Positions 1 to 8,289 of a stretch of 64,000 nucleotides of DNA are shown here, piece by piece. The stretch is from UBA6080 sp964607515 (GTDB lineage: Bacteria > Fermentibacterota > Fermentibacteria > Fermentibacterales > JCC-6). Below the pieces are notes generated by a model that did not search any database, was not told the origin of the DNA, and saw only the letters and a program-made list of their open reading frames with translations. Numbering within the stretch: the first letter of the stretch is position 1; the number at the start of each line of letters is the position of its first letter. The translations under genes were made by a program, and so were the position numbers. The DNA lies in NCBI GenBank assembly GCA_964607515.1, contig CAZSKU010000007.1, positions 31,972 through 95,971 on the forward strand. The letters are read 5' to 3'.

Positions 1-5
1 TCCAC

Positions 6-731
6 GTGGACGGGGCGGGCCGGGAACTGTGCAACGGGTGCTGCCCGCTGGCGGCCACTCTTCAGGACTCGGGAACCAGGCGCGACCGGGTGTACCTGCA
101 CCACAAAGAGGGCCACCGGGTGGCGGTGGACGTGCGCACCATCCCCGTCGTCCTGAAGGACGGCAGCCGGGCGGGGGCGGAGGTGTTCTCCGAGGCCGGT
201 TCCCGGGAGGCCCTTCTGGAGGAGATAGGCGAACTCCGCAGGCTGTCCCTGGTTGACACCCTCACGGGCCTTCCCAACCGCAGATACCTGGATGCCGCCC
301 TGTCATCGGGCCTGGCGGCCCTGAAACGCCACGGCGTGCCCTTCGGCGTGCTCTTCATGGACATAGACAGGTTCAAGGACGTGAACGACAGGCTGGGGCA
401 CCGGGCCGGGGACGCGGTGCTTGTCTCGGTCGCCGGAACCCTGCTGGGCTCCGTCCGGCCCTTCGACACCGTGGGCCGGTGGGGGGGCGAGGAGTTCCTG
501 GGGATATTCCCCAGGGTGGCCCCGGACAACCTTCTGGAGCTGGCGCAGCGCCTGCGGAAGCTGGTGGCCGTCACCGAGCCGGTCTTCCAGGGGGAGCCGG
601 TCCGGGTCACGGTATCCATCGGGGCCGCCATGGCCCGCCCGGACGACGATGAAGACTCCCTGGTGAAACGGGCCGACCGGCTCATGTACGAGAGCAAGAG
701 CCTGGGCAGGAACCGGGTCACCGCCGGGTAG
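6..731 (+). CDS. GGDEF diguanylate cyclase with Cys-rich PAS-like sensor (5' partial)
   Basis: This is the C-terminal part of a diguanylate cyclase, which makes the second messenger c-di-GMP from two GTP. The reading frame is open to the window edge, so the true start lies upstream; the first GTG at base 6 is only the first possible start. The visible N-terminus (residues 9-50) is PAS-like, with the Cys cluster CNGCCPL and the segment VYLHHKEGHRV, a form seen in sensor cyclases. The GGDEF domain covers about residues 80-240: DTLTGLPNRR, FMDIDRFKDVND, the active-site loop GGEEF at residues 160-164 and the end motif RADRLMYESK. RPFD sits five residues before GGEEF, matching the inhibitory RxxD I-site, so product inhibition is likely. 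The input signal is unknown. Confidence 0.93.
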   Translation: MDGAGRELCNGCCPLAATLQDSGTRRDRVYLHHKEGHRVAVDVRTIPVVLKDGSRAGAEVFSEAGSREALLEEIGELRRLSLVDTLTGLPNRRYLDAALSSGLAALKRHGVPFGVLFMDIDRFKDVNDRLGHRAGDAVLVSVAGTLLGSVRPFDTVGRWGGEEFLGIFPRVAPDNLLELAQRLRKLVAVTEPVFQGEPVRVTVSIGAAMARPDDDEDSLVKRADRLMYESKSLGRNRVTAG

Positions 732-761
732 TTGACCCGGCCTCCCATCGCCGGCTATACT
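732..761 (+). promoter_or_regulatory. Sigma70-type promoter of the B12 uptake operon
   Basis: TTGACC (732-737) and TATACT (756-761) are separated by 18 bp. The -35 hexamer starts right after the stop codon of the upstream GGDEF gene. Transcription would begin near base 768, which is the first part of the cobalamin aptamer, so the transcript is nearly leaderless before the riboswitch. The placement in front of the aptamer supports the assignment; the start site itself is inferred. Confidence 0.75.
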
Positions 762-763
762 AG

Positions 764-905
764 GGTGCCGCGGGTGCAGGAAGACGGTGCAAGTCCGTCA
801 CGGTAGCGCCACTGTAACCGGGTACCGAACTCCACGAGCCACTGGCCTTCAGGCTGGGAAGGCGGAGGAAGGGCCGATCCGGAAGTCAGGATACTCACCC
901 CCGGG
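764..905 (+). promoter_or_regulatory. Cobalamin (adenosylcobalamin-type) riboswitch aptamer
   Basis: The sequence holds the conserved parts of the B12 riboswitch in order: GGTGCAAGTCC (786-795), GCCACTGTAACCGG, the GCCACTGG/GCTGGGAAGG region, and the signature GGAAGTCAGGATAC (881-894). Known cobalamin riboswitches reduce expression of B12 uptake and synthesis genes when the cofactor is bound. Here the aptamer precedes a TonB-dependent receptor and a propeller lipoprotein, as in B12 uptake loci. The exact aptamer ends are approximate. Confidence 0.95.
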
Positions 906-945
906 CTGCGCGGTGTAGGAGCTCCGCTTCAGGGTTCCCGCCGGC

Positions 946-984
946 CGTCCTGCATTCGCGGTGGCGAATGGAGGGCGTTTTTTT
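946..984 (+). terminator. Riboswitch expression platform: intrinsic terminator containing the receptor start codon
   Basis: Bases 946-959 pair with 964-977 in a 14-position stem (one G-U pair, one G-G mismatch) closed by the tetraloop GGTG and followed by seven T residues (978-984). The ATG of the receptor gene (968-970) lies in the 3' arm. The hairpin could therefore end transcription, block initiation, or do both when B12 is bound. The alternative antiterminator partner upstream was not resolved by eye. Confidence 0.75.
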
Positions 985-2854
985 GTTGCTGCTTCTGATA
1001 TCCAGCCTGCTGGTCACGGACCCGGGGGGCGAGCCCGTCCCCGGGGCGTGGATCCGATGGGACGGCCTCTGGCGCGGTCTCGCCGACTCCCTGGGGGTCT
1101 ACACCCTCACCGGCGAAGAGCCTGACCTGATAACCATCCACGCCACCGGCTTCCGGGACTGGACCGGAAGCCCCCGGGCGGGAACGGCGGTTCTTCAGCC
1201 GGCGCCCGTGTCCTCCGGGGGGGTGATCCTGGTCTCCGCCGGCAGGTCCTCCTTCCGCAAGGCGGTGCCATCCCTGGTGATGCTGGGGGCAAGGGAGCTG
1301 GGAACCCTGTCCCGGACGGGCTTCCGGGGCCTGACCCTCTGGTCGCCGGGCATCTCCGCCCGGGAGTACGGCGGAGCCATGCCCGTGGTGTCCCTCTCGT
1401 CCCGGGGCGCCGACCCGGGCCAGACCCGGTGGATGGTGGACGGCCGGCCGGTGGACACCGGCAGGGACGGGCTCCCCGCGGGGCTGGCGGATCCCTGGGT
1501 CTTCGGGGCCCTGGAGGTGGCCCGGGGAGGGTCCGGAGCCGTGGGTGGCGGCGCAGCCGGACTCTTCAACTTCAGGACCGAAGCGCCGGGAAGCCCCTGG
1601 AGGGCCATGACCGAGGTAGACCACCGGGGGGGCGCCCGGATGGGCTACAGCGGGGACACCCCCCTGGGAAGGCTGGGGCTGGTGGTGAAGAGGACCACCG
1701 GCGCCGAAGACAGCCGGGCCTGTTCGGTCACCGGGGTGATGTCCGGCCCGGGATGGGGGGTCATGGCGGCGGGCGCCGCCGGGGAGGTGGAATCCCCGGA
1801 CTGGACCGTGCCCACCGACGGCGCCAGGAGCCAGGGGCAGCTTGAGACCTGGGGAACCGCCGGCCCGGTGCTCCTGCGGGGGGGGATAGGGGGCATGGCC
1901 TTCGAGAGCACCCTGCCGGACAGCATGGACGACCGCCACACCGACTTCGGGGCGGACGGCGAGACCGGCTTCAGCCTGGGCGTCCTCTCGGTGAGAACCG
2001 GCGCCGGGTGGAGGGGGCTGGCCAGTTCAGCCGCCGGGAACCGCCACAGGTTCTCCCCCTGGACCGCCGTCGGCTGGGAGCGCACCGGGGCACTCAGGGC
2101 TTCGATATGGCTCCGGGGGGGATTCGCCGGGGAGACCCCCTGGTGGTGCGCCCGGGGGGCGGTTCAGGGCAACGGGATTCTCTCCCCCTGGGCGGCGCTG
2201 TCCAGGGACGTCTCCGTGCCCACCTTCAACGACCTGTACTGGCCCTCGGACCCGTTCGCCCGGGGCAACCCGGACCTGGAGCCCCAGACCTCCCTGGGGG
2301 CGGAGGGAGGGGTGAGGTTCACCCCCGGCGAGAGTCTCTTCCTTGGGGCGGCGGGGTTCCTGACCCGCACGGAAGACCTGATTCTCTGGCTTCCCGGCGA
2401 CGACGGCGTCTGGACCCCCGAGAACAACGCCGAATCATTCTCCCGGGGAGTCGAACTGGAGGCGGGGCTGGCCCTTGAGAGCCTGCGCGTCACCGGCAAC
2501 CTCACCCTCTCCACGGTGACCGATGAGAGCCCGGGCACCCCCCGGGAGGGGATGCTGCTGCCCTACAGGCCCCAGGTCACCGGGGGAGGCAGCCTCACCC
2601 TGACCCCCGCCCAGGGCTGGGACGCGGCCCTGGAACTCTCGGGCCAGGGCACCAGGTTCACCAACCGTACCGAAACTCTCAGCCTTCCGCCGTACCTCCT
2701 CCTGGACTTCTCCGCCGGGTTCCCGGCGGTCCGGGGGCTCAGGCTGAGGGCATGGGTGCTCAACGCCGCCGGAGTCTCGTACAGGGAGTCCGGCGGGTAC
2801 CGCGGCAGGCCGAGAACCTTCGGCCTAACCATCGAGACTGGAGAATCGCCATGA
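968..2854 (+). CDS. TonB-dependent receptor, BtuB-like, probable cobalamin transporter
   Basis: A 628-residue outer-membrane receptor. After a short hydrophobic signal (MEGVFLLLLLISSLL) comes a carboxypeptidase-regulatory-like fold (about residues 18-65), then a plug region (about 85-205) with MVDGRPVDTG and the LEVARGGSGAVGG segment typical of plugs, then a beta-barrel to the C-terminus. At 628 residues it is about BtuB size and much smaller than SusC. Substrate assignment rests on the riboswitch upstream and the BtuG-like partner downstream. The start ATG lies within the riboswitch terminator stem and its T-run encodes the first Val-Phe-Leu-Leu of the signal; no strong Shine-Dalgarno is visible, only GGTGG close upstream. 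Confidence 0.88.
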   Translation: MEGVFLLLLLISSLLVTDPGGEPVPGAWIRWDGLWRGLADSLGVYTLTGEEPDLITIHATGFRDWTGSPRAGTAVLQPAPVSSGGVILVSAGRSSFRKAVPSLVMLGARELGTLSRTGFRGLTLWSPGISAREYGGAMPVVSLSSRGADPGQTRWMVDGRPVDTGRDGLPAGLADPWVFGALEVARGGSGAVGGGAAGLFNFRTEAPGSPWRAMTEVDHRGGARMGYSGDTPLGRLGLVVKRTTGAEDSRACSVTGVMSGPGWGVMAAGAAGEVESPDWTVPTDGARSQGQLETWGTAGPVLLRGGIGGMAFESTLPDSMDDRHTDFGADGETGFSLGVLSVRTGAGWRGLASSAAGNRHRFSPWTAVGWERTGALRASIWLRGGFAGETPWWCARGAVQGNGILSPWAALSRDVSVPTFNDLYWPSDPFARGNPDLEPQTSLGAEGGVRFTPGESLFLGAAGFLTRTEDLILWLPGDDGVWTPENNAESFSRGVELEAGLALESLRVTGNLTLSTVTDESPGTPREGMLLPYRPQVTGGGSLTLTPAQGWDAALELSGQGTRFTNRTETLSLPPYLLLDFSAGFPAVRGLRLRAWVLNAAGVSYRESGGYRGRPRTFGLTIETGESP

Positions 2855-3840
2855 GAAGAACTCTGCTGTTCCTTGCGACCCTTCACCTTGCAGTTCTGTC
2901 GGGGTGCCGCGACACCACGGGCCCCGAGGGCGGGCAGAATCCCGAAGGGGACATGGTGGTGTGGTTCAACGGCCTCTCCGCCGGCGCGGACGCCTACCTT
3001 CCCGGCTCCGACAGCCTGGTGCAGAACTGCTGGCCCACCGGGGACACCCCCAACGACATCCTGGAACTGGGCCACGGGGAGTTTGCGGTGCTCTCCTCCC
3101 TGGGGGCCGACCTCAGGATGTACGACTCGAACATCGGCGGAGAGATCCAGGGCTCGGTGAGCCTTCCCGCGGGCAGCAACCCCTACAGCGCCGCCCTGGA
3201 CGGGGACAAGGTCTACATCACACTTCTCCTGACCTCCCGGGTGGCGGTGGTCGACCTCTCATCCATGAGCGTCACCGCCCAGTGGGACGTTCCCGGCAAC
3301 CCCTCCGGCATCGCCGTCAGCGGGGGAAGAGTTTTCGTAACCCATGGAAGCTGGCCCGAGGCTTCCCCGGGCGGGGTCACGGTGCTGGACCGACAGACCG
3401 GAGAGAATCTGGCATGGCTGGACACCGGGGTGAACACCGCCTGGGCCCGGACCTCCCCGGGCACCGGCCTGGTGCACTGCGGGGCCACCACCTACGCCGA
3501 CGACGGCACCGTGAGTATCATAGACCCGGTCACCCTCGAGGTGACGAGAACCATGAGCACCGGGGGCACCCCCGGGGAACCGGTGGAGATCGGCGACGAC
3601 TTCGTGAGCCCCAACGGCTGGGGGGGCAACCGGTTGCTGGTCTACCGGGAGGACGGCGCCTGGAACTGGGTGGAGACGGGCTTCGCAGCCACCGGTCTGG
3701 CGGTGCTGGAGAACCGGGTTTTTGCCACGGACTTCGGCGGCAACTGCGTGAGGATTCTGGACGCAGCCACCCTGGCCCCGCTGGACACCCTGGCTGCGGG
3801 GGGCGAAGGCCCTCAGGGGATCGTTGCCCTGGACCGCTGA
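2851..3840 (+). CDS. Beta-propeller lipoprotein, BtuG-like candidate B12-binding surface protein
   Basis: A 329-residue lipoprotein with lipobox LSGC (Cys19). The mature part is a run of YncE/YVTN-type beta-propeller blades: KVYITLLLTSRVAVVDL, GRVFVTHG, GTVSIIDPVTLEV, NRVFATDFGGNCVRILD. The ATG overlaps the receptor stop as ATGA, so both are translated from the riboswitch-controlled message. In Bacteroides, BtuG is a seven-bladed propeller lipoprotein that binds B12 very tightly and hands it to BtuB. Fold, lipobox and location all fit that role. Sequence identity to BtuG could not be tested; a generic YncE-like protein is the alternative. Confidence 0.8.
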   Translation: MRRTLLFLATLHLAVLSGCRDTTGPEGGQNPEGDMVVWFNGLSAGADAYLPGSDSLVQNCWPTGDTPNDILELGHGEFAVLSSLGADLRMYDSNIGGEIQGSVSLPAGSNPYSAALDGDKVYITLLLTSRVAVVDLSSMSVTAQWDVPGNPSGIAVSGGRVFVTHGSWPEASPGGVTVLDRQTGENLAWLDTGVNTAWARTSPGTGLVHCGATTYADDGTVSIIDPVTLEVTRTMSTGGTPGEPVEIGDDFVSPNGWGGNRLLVYREDGAWNWVETGFAATGLAVLENRVFATDFGGNCVRILDAATLAPLDTLAAGGEGPQGIVALDR

Positions 3841-3877
3841 CCCGTGCTATTTTCCGGTTTCAGCCCGGAAGGAGCCC

Positions 3878-6241
3878 ATGACCTCTAAAAAGTGCGACAT
3901 GCACGTGCACTCCAGAGCCTCCACCACCTCGGCCCGGTGGATTCTCAGAGCCCTGAAGGCCCCCGAGAGCTTCACCCCGCCGGAGCTGGTGTACGAGCAG
4001 GCCCGGCGCCGGGGCATGGACTTCGTCACCATAACCGACATGAACACCATCGAGGGGGTGATGAGGATAGCCGGGCTCCCCGGGGTTTTCCTCAGCGAGG
4101 AGGTGGCCATGATCATGCCCGAGAGCAAGAGCATGGTGCACCTTCTGGTGTACGGGATAACCCCCGGTCAGCACGAGGAGATTTCAGCGCTGAGGGAGCG
4201 GGGATTCGAGCTTCTCGACTACCTGCGCGACCGGAAAACCGCCCACTCCCTGGCCCACCCCTTCTATTTCCCCGGGGGGCAGCTCTCCCCGGGTGAGTGG
4301 AGCGACCTGCTGGCCAGGATGGAACTGGTGGAGGCCCGCAACGGCACCCGGGCCCGATGGGAGAACACCGCCGTAATGCAGACCGCCGCGGCGGTCAAGG
4401 GAGAGGGCTTCAAAGGCTTCACCGCCGGCAGCGACGACCACTGCGGCCGGTTCATCGGCCTCACCTGGACCATGGTTCCAAAGGCCGGGAACACCGCGGA
4501 GTTCCTGCAGGCGGTGAAAAACGGGGAAGCCGTCCCCGGCGGGGAGCACGGCACCGCTGTCCGCTCGGCCTACGCGGTTTACTCCATCGCCTACAGCTTC
4601 TACCGGGGCAACCTGCAGGCCAGGAAGGTGCCCTCGGTGGCCACCATGGCCGCGGACAGCTTCTTCAGCCCGGGCCCGGCGGAGGGGGAGGAGCCGACCC
4701 TCTGGCACAAGGCGGACTTCCTGTTCCACCAGTTCCTCAAGAAGGCCAAGAAGTCCGGCGAACCCGACTTCGAGACCTTCCTGGCGGACGAACTCATAGA
4801 GATAGGAAGGGACCTGAACCTGAGAAGGGACAGCCCTGAACTCCTTCAGGAGGGGATAGAGGAGCGCACCTACCAGATCCTCAACAGACTCACCAACAGG
4901 CTGCTTCAGAGGTTCATCGGCCTTCTCGTGTCCAGGTTCCGGGACGGAAGGATGCTGGACGCCCTGGGCTCCCTGAACGCCATGCTCCCGGTGTTCCTTC
5001 TGAACACCCCGTTCCCCATAGCCTACCTGGACAGGAAACGCGGCAGGGAATCGGTGAACTCCATCTCCAGGCACCTCGGCATAACCTCCCCGGCACAGCC
5101 GGACATGGGCAAGAGGGCCTGGGTCACCGACACCATAGACGACCTAAACGGCGTCTCCCGGACCCTCCAGCGGTTCGCCAGGCTGGCCATGGACTCGGGG
5201 AAGGAGCTGGCCCTGGTCACCAGTCAGAGCCGGCAGGTCTCGTTCCCCGGCTGGCTGGTGAACTTCCAGCCGGTCACCGAGTTCCCTGTGCCGGACTACG
5301 AGTCCAAGACCCTGGCCATTCCCCCGCCCCTGGAACTCCTCCGGTTCCTGGAGGAGAACACCTTCGGAATGATATACATCTCCACCCCGGGCCCCATAGG
5401 GTTCGCGGTGATCGGGGCGGCCAAGATCCTGGGCATCCCCACCGTGGGCATCTACCACACCGACTTTCCCAGGCACATCCGCGAGATAGTCTCCGACGCC
5501 TGGATGGGGGAGTTCGCCGCGGGCGGCATGACCTGGTTCTACAGCATGGTGGACCGGGTGATGGTTCCAAGCAAATACTACATGGACGACCTGGCGGCAC
5601 TGGGCGTGGACAGGAAGAAGATGGAACCCTTCCCCAGGGGCACCGACCCGGAGACCTTCTCCCCGAAATGGCGGGACGACAGATTCTTCGACAGGTTCGG
5701 GGCCACCCCGGGAACAACAAGGCTTGTCTACACCGGCAGGGTAAGCCGGGAGAAGGACCTGGACGTGCTGGCGGAAGCCTTTACCATCGTCAGAAAACAC
5801 AGGAAGGACATCGAACTCTTCGTAGTGGGCGACGGCCCCTACATCGGGGAGCTGGGAAGCAGGATTCTGGGAAAAGGCGGATACCTCACCGGCAGGCTCC
5901 AGGGCGAAGACCTCTCCCGGGCCTACGCCTCCGGGGACATCTTCGTGTTCCCGTCCACCACCGACACATACGGCAACAGCGTTCTGGAAGCCCAGGCCTC
6001 GGGCCTTCCAGCAATCGTAACCGACATGGGCGGCCCCCAGGAGATCATAAGACCCGGCGAAACCGGCCTCACCTACCACGGCAGGGACGCCGCTGACCTG
6101 ACCCGGAAGATCCTCGACCTGGCCGATGACGAAAGCAGGAGAAAAGCCATGGCGCAGAAAGCCAGGCACCTCGGAGAATCCAGAAGCTGGCAGGCCGCCT
6201 TCGACAGGATATGGAGCAGCGTTCCCGACTCATGGCGGTGA
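3878..6241 (+). CDS. PHP phosphoesterase-glycosyltransferase (GT4 type) fusion
   Basis: A 787-residue two-domain protein. The N-terminal part (about residues 1-290) is a PHP metal-dependent phosphoesterase: CDMHVHSRAS, FVTITDMNTIEG, AHPFYFPGG, GSDDHCGRFIG. The usual second-motif His (TDHNT) is Met here (TDMNT). The C-terminal part (about 390-787) is a glycosyltransferase of the GT-B fold: GIYHTDFPRHI, SREKDLDVLAEAF, FVVGDGPY, and the donor-site motif STTDTYGNSVLEAQASGLP. The start ATG follows GGAAGGAG at good spacing, 54 bases downstream of the longest open frame. It probably acts in glycolipid or surface-glycan synthesis in the cytoplasm; the substrate is not evident. Confidence 0.88.
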   Translation: MTSKKCDMHVHSRASTTSARWILRALKAPESFTPPELVYEQARRRGMDFVTITDMNTIEGVMRIAGLPGVFLSEEVAMIMPESKSMVHLLVYGITPGQHEEISALRERGFELLDYLRDRKTAHSLAHPFYFPGGQLSPGEWSDLLARMELVEARNGTRARWENTAVMQTAAAVKGEGFKGFTAGSDDHCGRFIGLTWTMVPKAGNTAEFLQAVKNGEAVPGGEHGTAVRSAYAVYSIAYSFYRGNLQARKVPSVATMAADSFFSPGPAEGEEPTLWHKADFLFHQFLKKAKKSGEPDFETFLADELIEIGRDLNLRRDSPELLQEGIEERTYQILNRLTNRLLQRFIGLLVSRFRDGRMLDALGSLNAMLPVFLLNTPFPIAYLDRKRGRESVNSISRHLGITSPAQPDMGKRAWVTDTIDDLNGVSRTLQRFARLAMDSGKELALVTSQSRQVSFPGWLVNFQPVTEFPVPDYESKTLAIPPPLELLRFLEENTFGMIYISTPGPIGFAVIGAAKILGIPTVGIYHTDFPRHIREIVSDAWMGEFAAGGMTWFYSMVDRVMVPSKYYMDDLAALGVDRKKMEPFPRGTDPETFSPKWRDDRFFDRFGATPGTTRLVYTGRVSREKDLDVLAEAFTIVRKHRKDIELFVVGDGPYIGELGSRILGKGGYLTGRLQGEDLSRAYASGDIFVFPSTTDTYGNSVLEAQASGLPAIVTDMGGPQEIIRPGETGLTYHGRDAADLTRKILDLADDESRRKAMAQKARHLGESRSWQAAFDRIWSSVPDSWR

Positions 6242-6695
6242 AGGCAGAGCCGGGAACCATTGCCCAGCCCCCCTCAAGAATACGGTGAACAACCGGTCGC
6301 AGAATGCGACGCGACCACATCCGTGCACCGGCTGATCTCAGAAGACATAGGAAAACGCGTCACCCAGGGCGAAGGAAATCCCGATCCCCCGTTACAGAAC
6401 ATCGGGCATTTTTCGAAGCCGATCAGGGGACTATCCCCGTCTGATCATCCTTTGTTGTGGGAGCCTGCGGGGTGGACGGGCCGACCGGGGATCCGGAGTT
6501 CGATTCCGGACTCGGATTGTGCCACGATTGCCGCGGTGAAAAGATTGCGCCCTGGCCGGAGGATCACCCCTGCCCCCGGTGCGGCGCGGCGATGCGGAAA
6601 AAGGCGTCGTGGGTTTCTGGGGCTGACTGCTCCAGTCTGTGTTATCTTCCAGGGGTTGTTCCGGTATCTTACCTGTTCCGGTCGGGAGGTTGTTC
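6242..6695 (+). other. 454-base region without a confident gene
   Basis: Between the glycosyltransferase and the next solid gene. It contains an imperfect stem-loop at 6421-6446 (GATCAGGGG paired with CCCC, a two-base bulge, then CTGATC) that may act as a weak terminator although the following T-run is poor. It also has a short zinc-ribbon-like frame (separate entry) and a T-loop-like GAGTTCGATTCC that does not fold as a tRNA. Nothing else recognised. Confidence 0.5.
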
Positions 6696-6702
6696 ATGTT
6701 GA
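6457..6702 (+). CDS. Possible small zinc-ribbon protein or remnant
   Basis: An 81-codon frame starting at GTG. It contains CHDCRGEK and, 16 residues later, CPRCGAAMRKK, a spacing that fits a single zinc ribbon. The C-terminus is Cys-rich but shows no family pattern, the frame runs into the next gene by 7 bases, and there is no visible ribosome-binding site. It could be a real small zinc-binding protein or a decayed fragment. Low confidence. Confidence 0.3.
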   Translation: MGACGVDGPTGDPEFDSGLGLCHDCRGEKIAPWPEDHPCPRCGAAMRKKASWVSGADCSSLCYLPGVVPVSYLFRSGGCSC

Positions 6703-7040
6703 ACAGAACGGCCCTGATCCTGCGCTGCAGGGAGCCCATCGTTTCCTGGATCAACGGGGCCGATCCGGACGGTCATCCCATGACTCTCGAGGAAGTCAAC
6801 GCAGACCGGACGGTGTACCTGGTTCCCGATGAAGTCGCCGCGACCCCGAAGAAGGCGCGCCGATGGCTGAGGAACAACTACCTGCGGTTCTTCGAGTGGG
6901 AACTGGAGGGCTGGTACACCGACGAGTCGCTGTGGCCGGATGATCTGACCCTGAAGCTGTTCGATGAATGGTTCACCCCCGAGTTCCATGAGCTTGTCAT
7001 GGACACGGTGGGCGGCGGAATCGTTGATGACGAGTTCTGA
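6696..7040 (+). CDS. Conserved hypothetical protein, 114 residues
   Basis: The start ATG is preceded by GGGAGG at good spacing. The protein is acidic and Trp-rich, with EPIVSWINGADPD near the N-terminus, TVYLVPDEV in the middle and the pattern FFEWELEGWYTDESLWP followed by FDEWFTPEFHELVMD. I recognise the pattern as a small soluble protein family of unknown function that occurs in many bacteria; I cannot give it a name. No membrane segment or signal peptide. It stands alone, 125 bases before the next gene. Confidence 0.75.
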   Translation: MLNRTALILRCREPIVSWINGADPDGHPMTLEEVNADRTVYLVPDEVAATPKKARRWLRNNYLRFFEWELEGWYTDESLWPDDLTLKLFDEWFTPEFHELVMDTVGGGIVDDEF

Positions 7041-7165
7041 CGGGATTCGTCTTCACTTCCCGGGATGTTTATAGTTCCGTGCGTGTTCGGTGGTTGTTTC
7101 CAGCGGCTCTGCCTGGCGGCCACGCCTGGCCTGCTTCGACCCGGCTGTGTTTGAAAGAGGTGTCT

Positions 7166-7687
7166 TTGATTCCTGTGATTCGGGATGAGGTTCCCACGGA
7201 TGCTTCCGTGATCTCGGAGGTTACTGTCTCTGCCTTCTCGAACATGGAGATCAGCAGCCATACCGAGCACTTTGTTGTTGACGCCCTCCGGGAGGCCGGG
7301 GCTCTTTCCGTGTCTCTGGTGGCCGTGGTGGATGGCCGGGTGGTGGGGCACATCGCCTTCAGCCCGGTGGTGGTGTCCGACGGGACTCCGGAGTGGTACG
7401 GTCTGGGCCCGGTGTCGGTGCTGCCCGATTTCCAGGGGAAGGGCATCGGAGGGGCGCTGATCCGGGAGGGGCTGTCCCGGCTTCGCGGGCTGGGAGCCCG
7501 GGGCTGCTGCCTTGTGGGGCACCCAGGGTACTACGGGCGGTTCGGTTTTTCCAATACAGGGGAATTGGCGCACCAGGGGGTTCCGCCGGAAGCCTTTTTC
7601 GCACTTCCTTTCAGTGGGGATGTTCCCCGGGGAGAGGTGGTGTTCCATCCGGCTTTCGGCGCTGCGGGGCCGGCCGATAGGGGTTAG
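7166..7687 (+). CDS. GNAT-family N-acetyltransferase, YhbS-like
   Basis: A 173-residue acetyltransferase. The frame is open further upstream, but AGAGG sits five bases before a TTG at 7166, and the family-like sequence starts there (IPVIRDEVPTDASVISEV). The acetyl-CoA loop is LPDFQGKGIGGALI (Q/RxxGxG type), followed by GYYGRFGF as in YhbS-type proteins. The acceptor substrate is unknown. It is followed after 50 bases by a second acetyltransferase gene of a different subgroup. Confidence 0.85.
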   Translation: MIPVIRDEVPTDASVISEVTVSAFSNMEISSHTEHFVVDALREAGALSVSLVAVVDGRVVGHIAFSPVVVSDGTPEWYGLGPVSVLPDFQGKGIGGALIREGLSRLRGLGARGCCLVGHPGYYGRFGFSNTGELAHQGVPPEAFFALPFSGDVPRGEVVFHPAFGAAGPADRG

Positions 7688-7737
7688 TTTTCTTCCGTTT
7701 GGAGTAGTTCCGGCGTTTTTCCTGTTGAGGTGGTGTA

Positions 7738-8268
7738 ATGAGTATCGAGTACAGGGAACTGAAGTTCGACGAACTGGACCGGATCCGGGGTATCGACCGG
7801 AGCGAGGAGGTGGACTCTGTCTACCTGTTCCGTTCCGGAGCACTCGTGGAGAAGGAAGTCTCCCACCGCATTGATGGTTTCCCCGGGGAAGAGATCGAAG
7901 CCGTCATCCGCCGCCAGAAGAGGCTTCTTGCCAACGGCGGATGGGTCTACGGAGCTTTCGACGCCGGGAAACTGGCTGGGGTGGCGTCCCTGGAGAACAG
8001 GTTCCGGGGCAGGTCGCACCGTTACTGCAAGATGGACATTCTGTTCGTGAGCCGGGGTTACAGGAACCGGGGAATCGCCGCGAGACTGCTCGGGATGTGC
8101 GTTGCCACCGCCCGGGGAATAGGAGCGGAGCGTCTGTACATATCCGCCACCGAATCGAAGAACAACGTGGACTTTTACGTGAAGCGGGGAGCCAGGCCGG
8201 TGGAGGAGCTGGACGCCGAACTCTTCCGGGCGGAACCCGAGGGCATCCACCTGGAGCTGGTTATCTGA
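7738..8268 (+). CDS. GNAT-family N-acetyltransferase
   Basis: A 176-residue acetyltransferase with start ATG preceded by GAGGTGG. The acetyl-CoA binding region is SRGYRNRGIAARLLG, followed by AERLYISATESKNNVDFYVKRGA, the usual end strand and Asn-Tyr/Phe position. The N-terminus (LDRIRGIDRSEEVDSVY) resembles GNATs of Firmicutes and Actinobacteria with unknown acceptors. It is 21 bases upstream of the DsrE-like gene and probably shares a transcript. Confidence 0.85.
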   Translation: MSIEYRELKFDELDRIRGIDRSEEVDSVYLFRSGALVEKEVSHRIDGFPGEEIEAVIRRQKRLLANGGWVYGAFDAGKLAGVASLENRFRGRSHRYCKMDILFVSRGYRNRGIAARLLGMCVATARGIGAERLYISATESKNNVDFYVKRGARPVEELDAELFRAEPEGIHLELVI

Positions 8269-8289
8269 GCTTTCCCGAAAGGGGTTGTC

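Noticed and set aside
6451..6530. tRNA-like stretch with GAGTTCGATTCC and a later CCA
   Set aside because: The T-stem pairs only if the TTC loop is displaced by one base, and no acceptor, D or anticodon stems form. A selenocysteine or other tRNA cannot be drawn.
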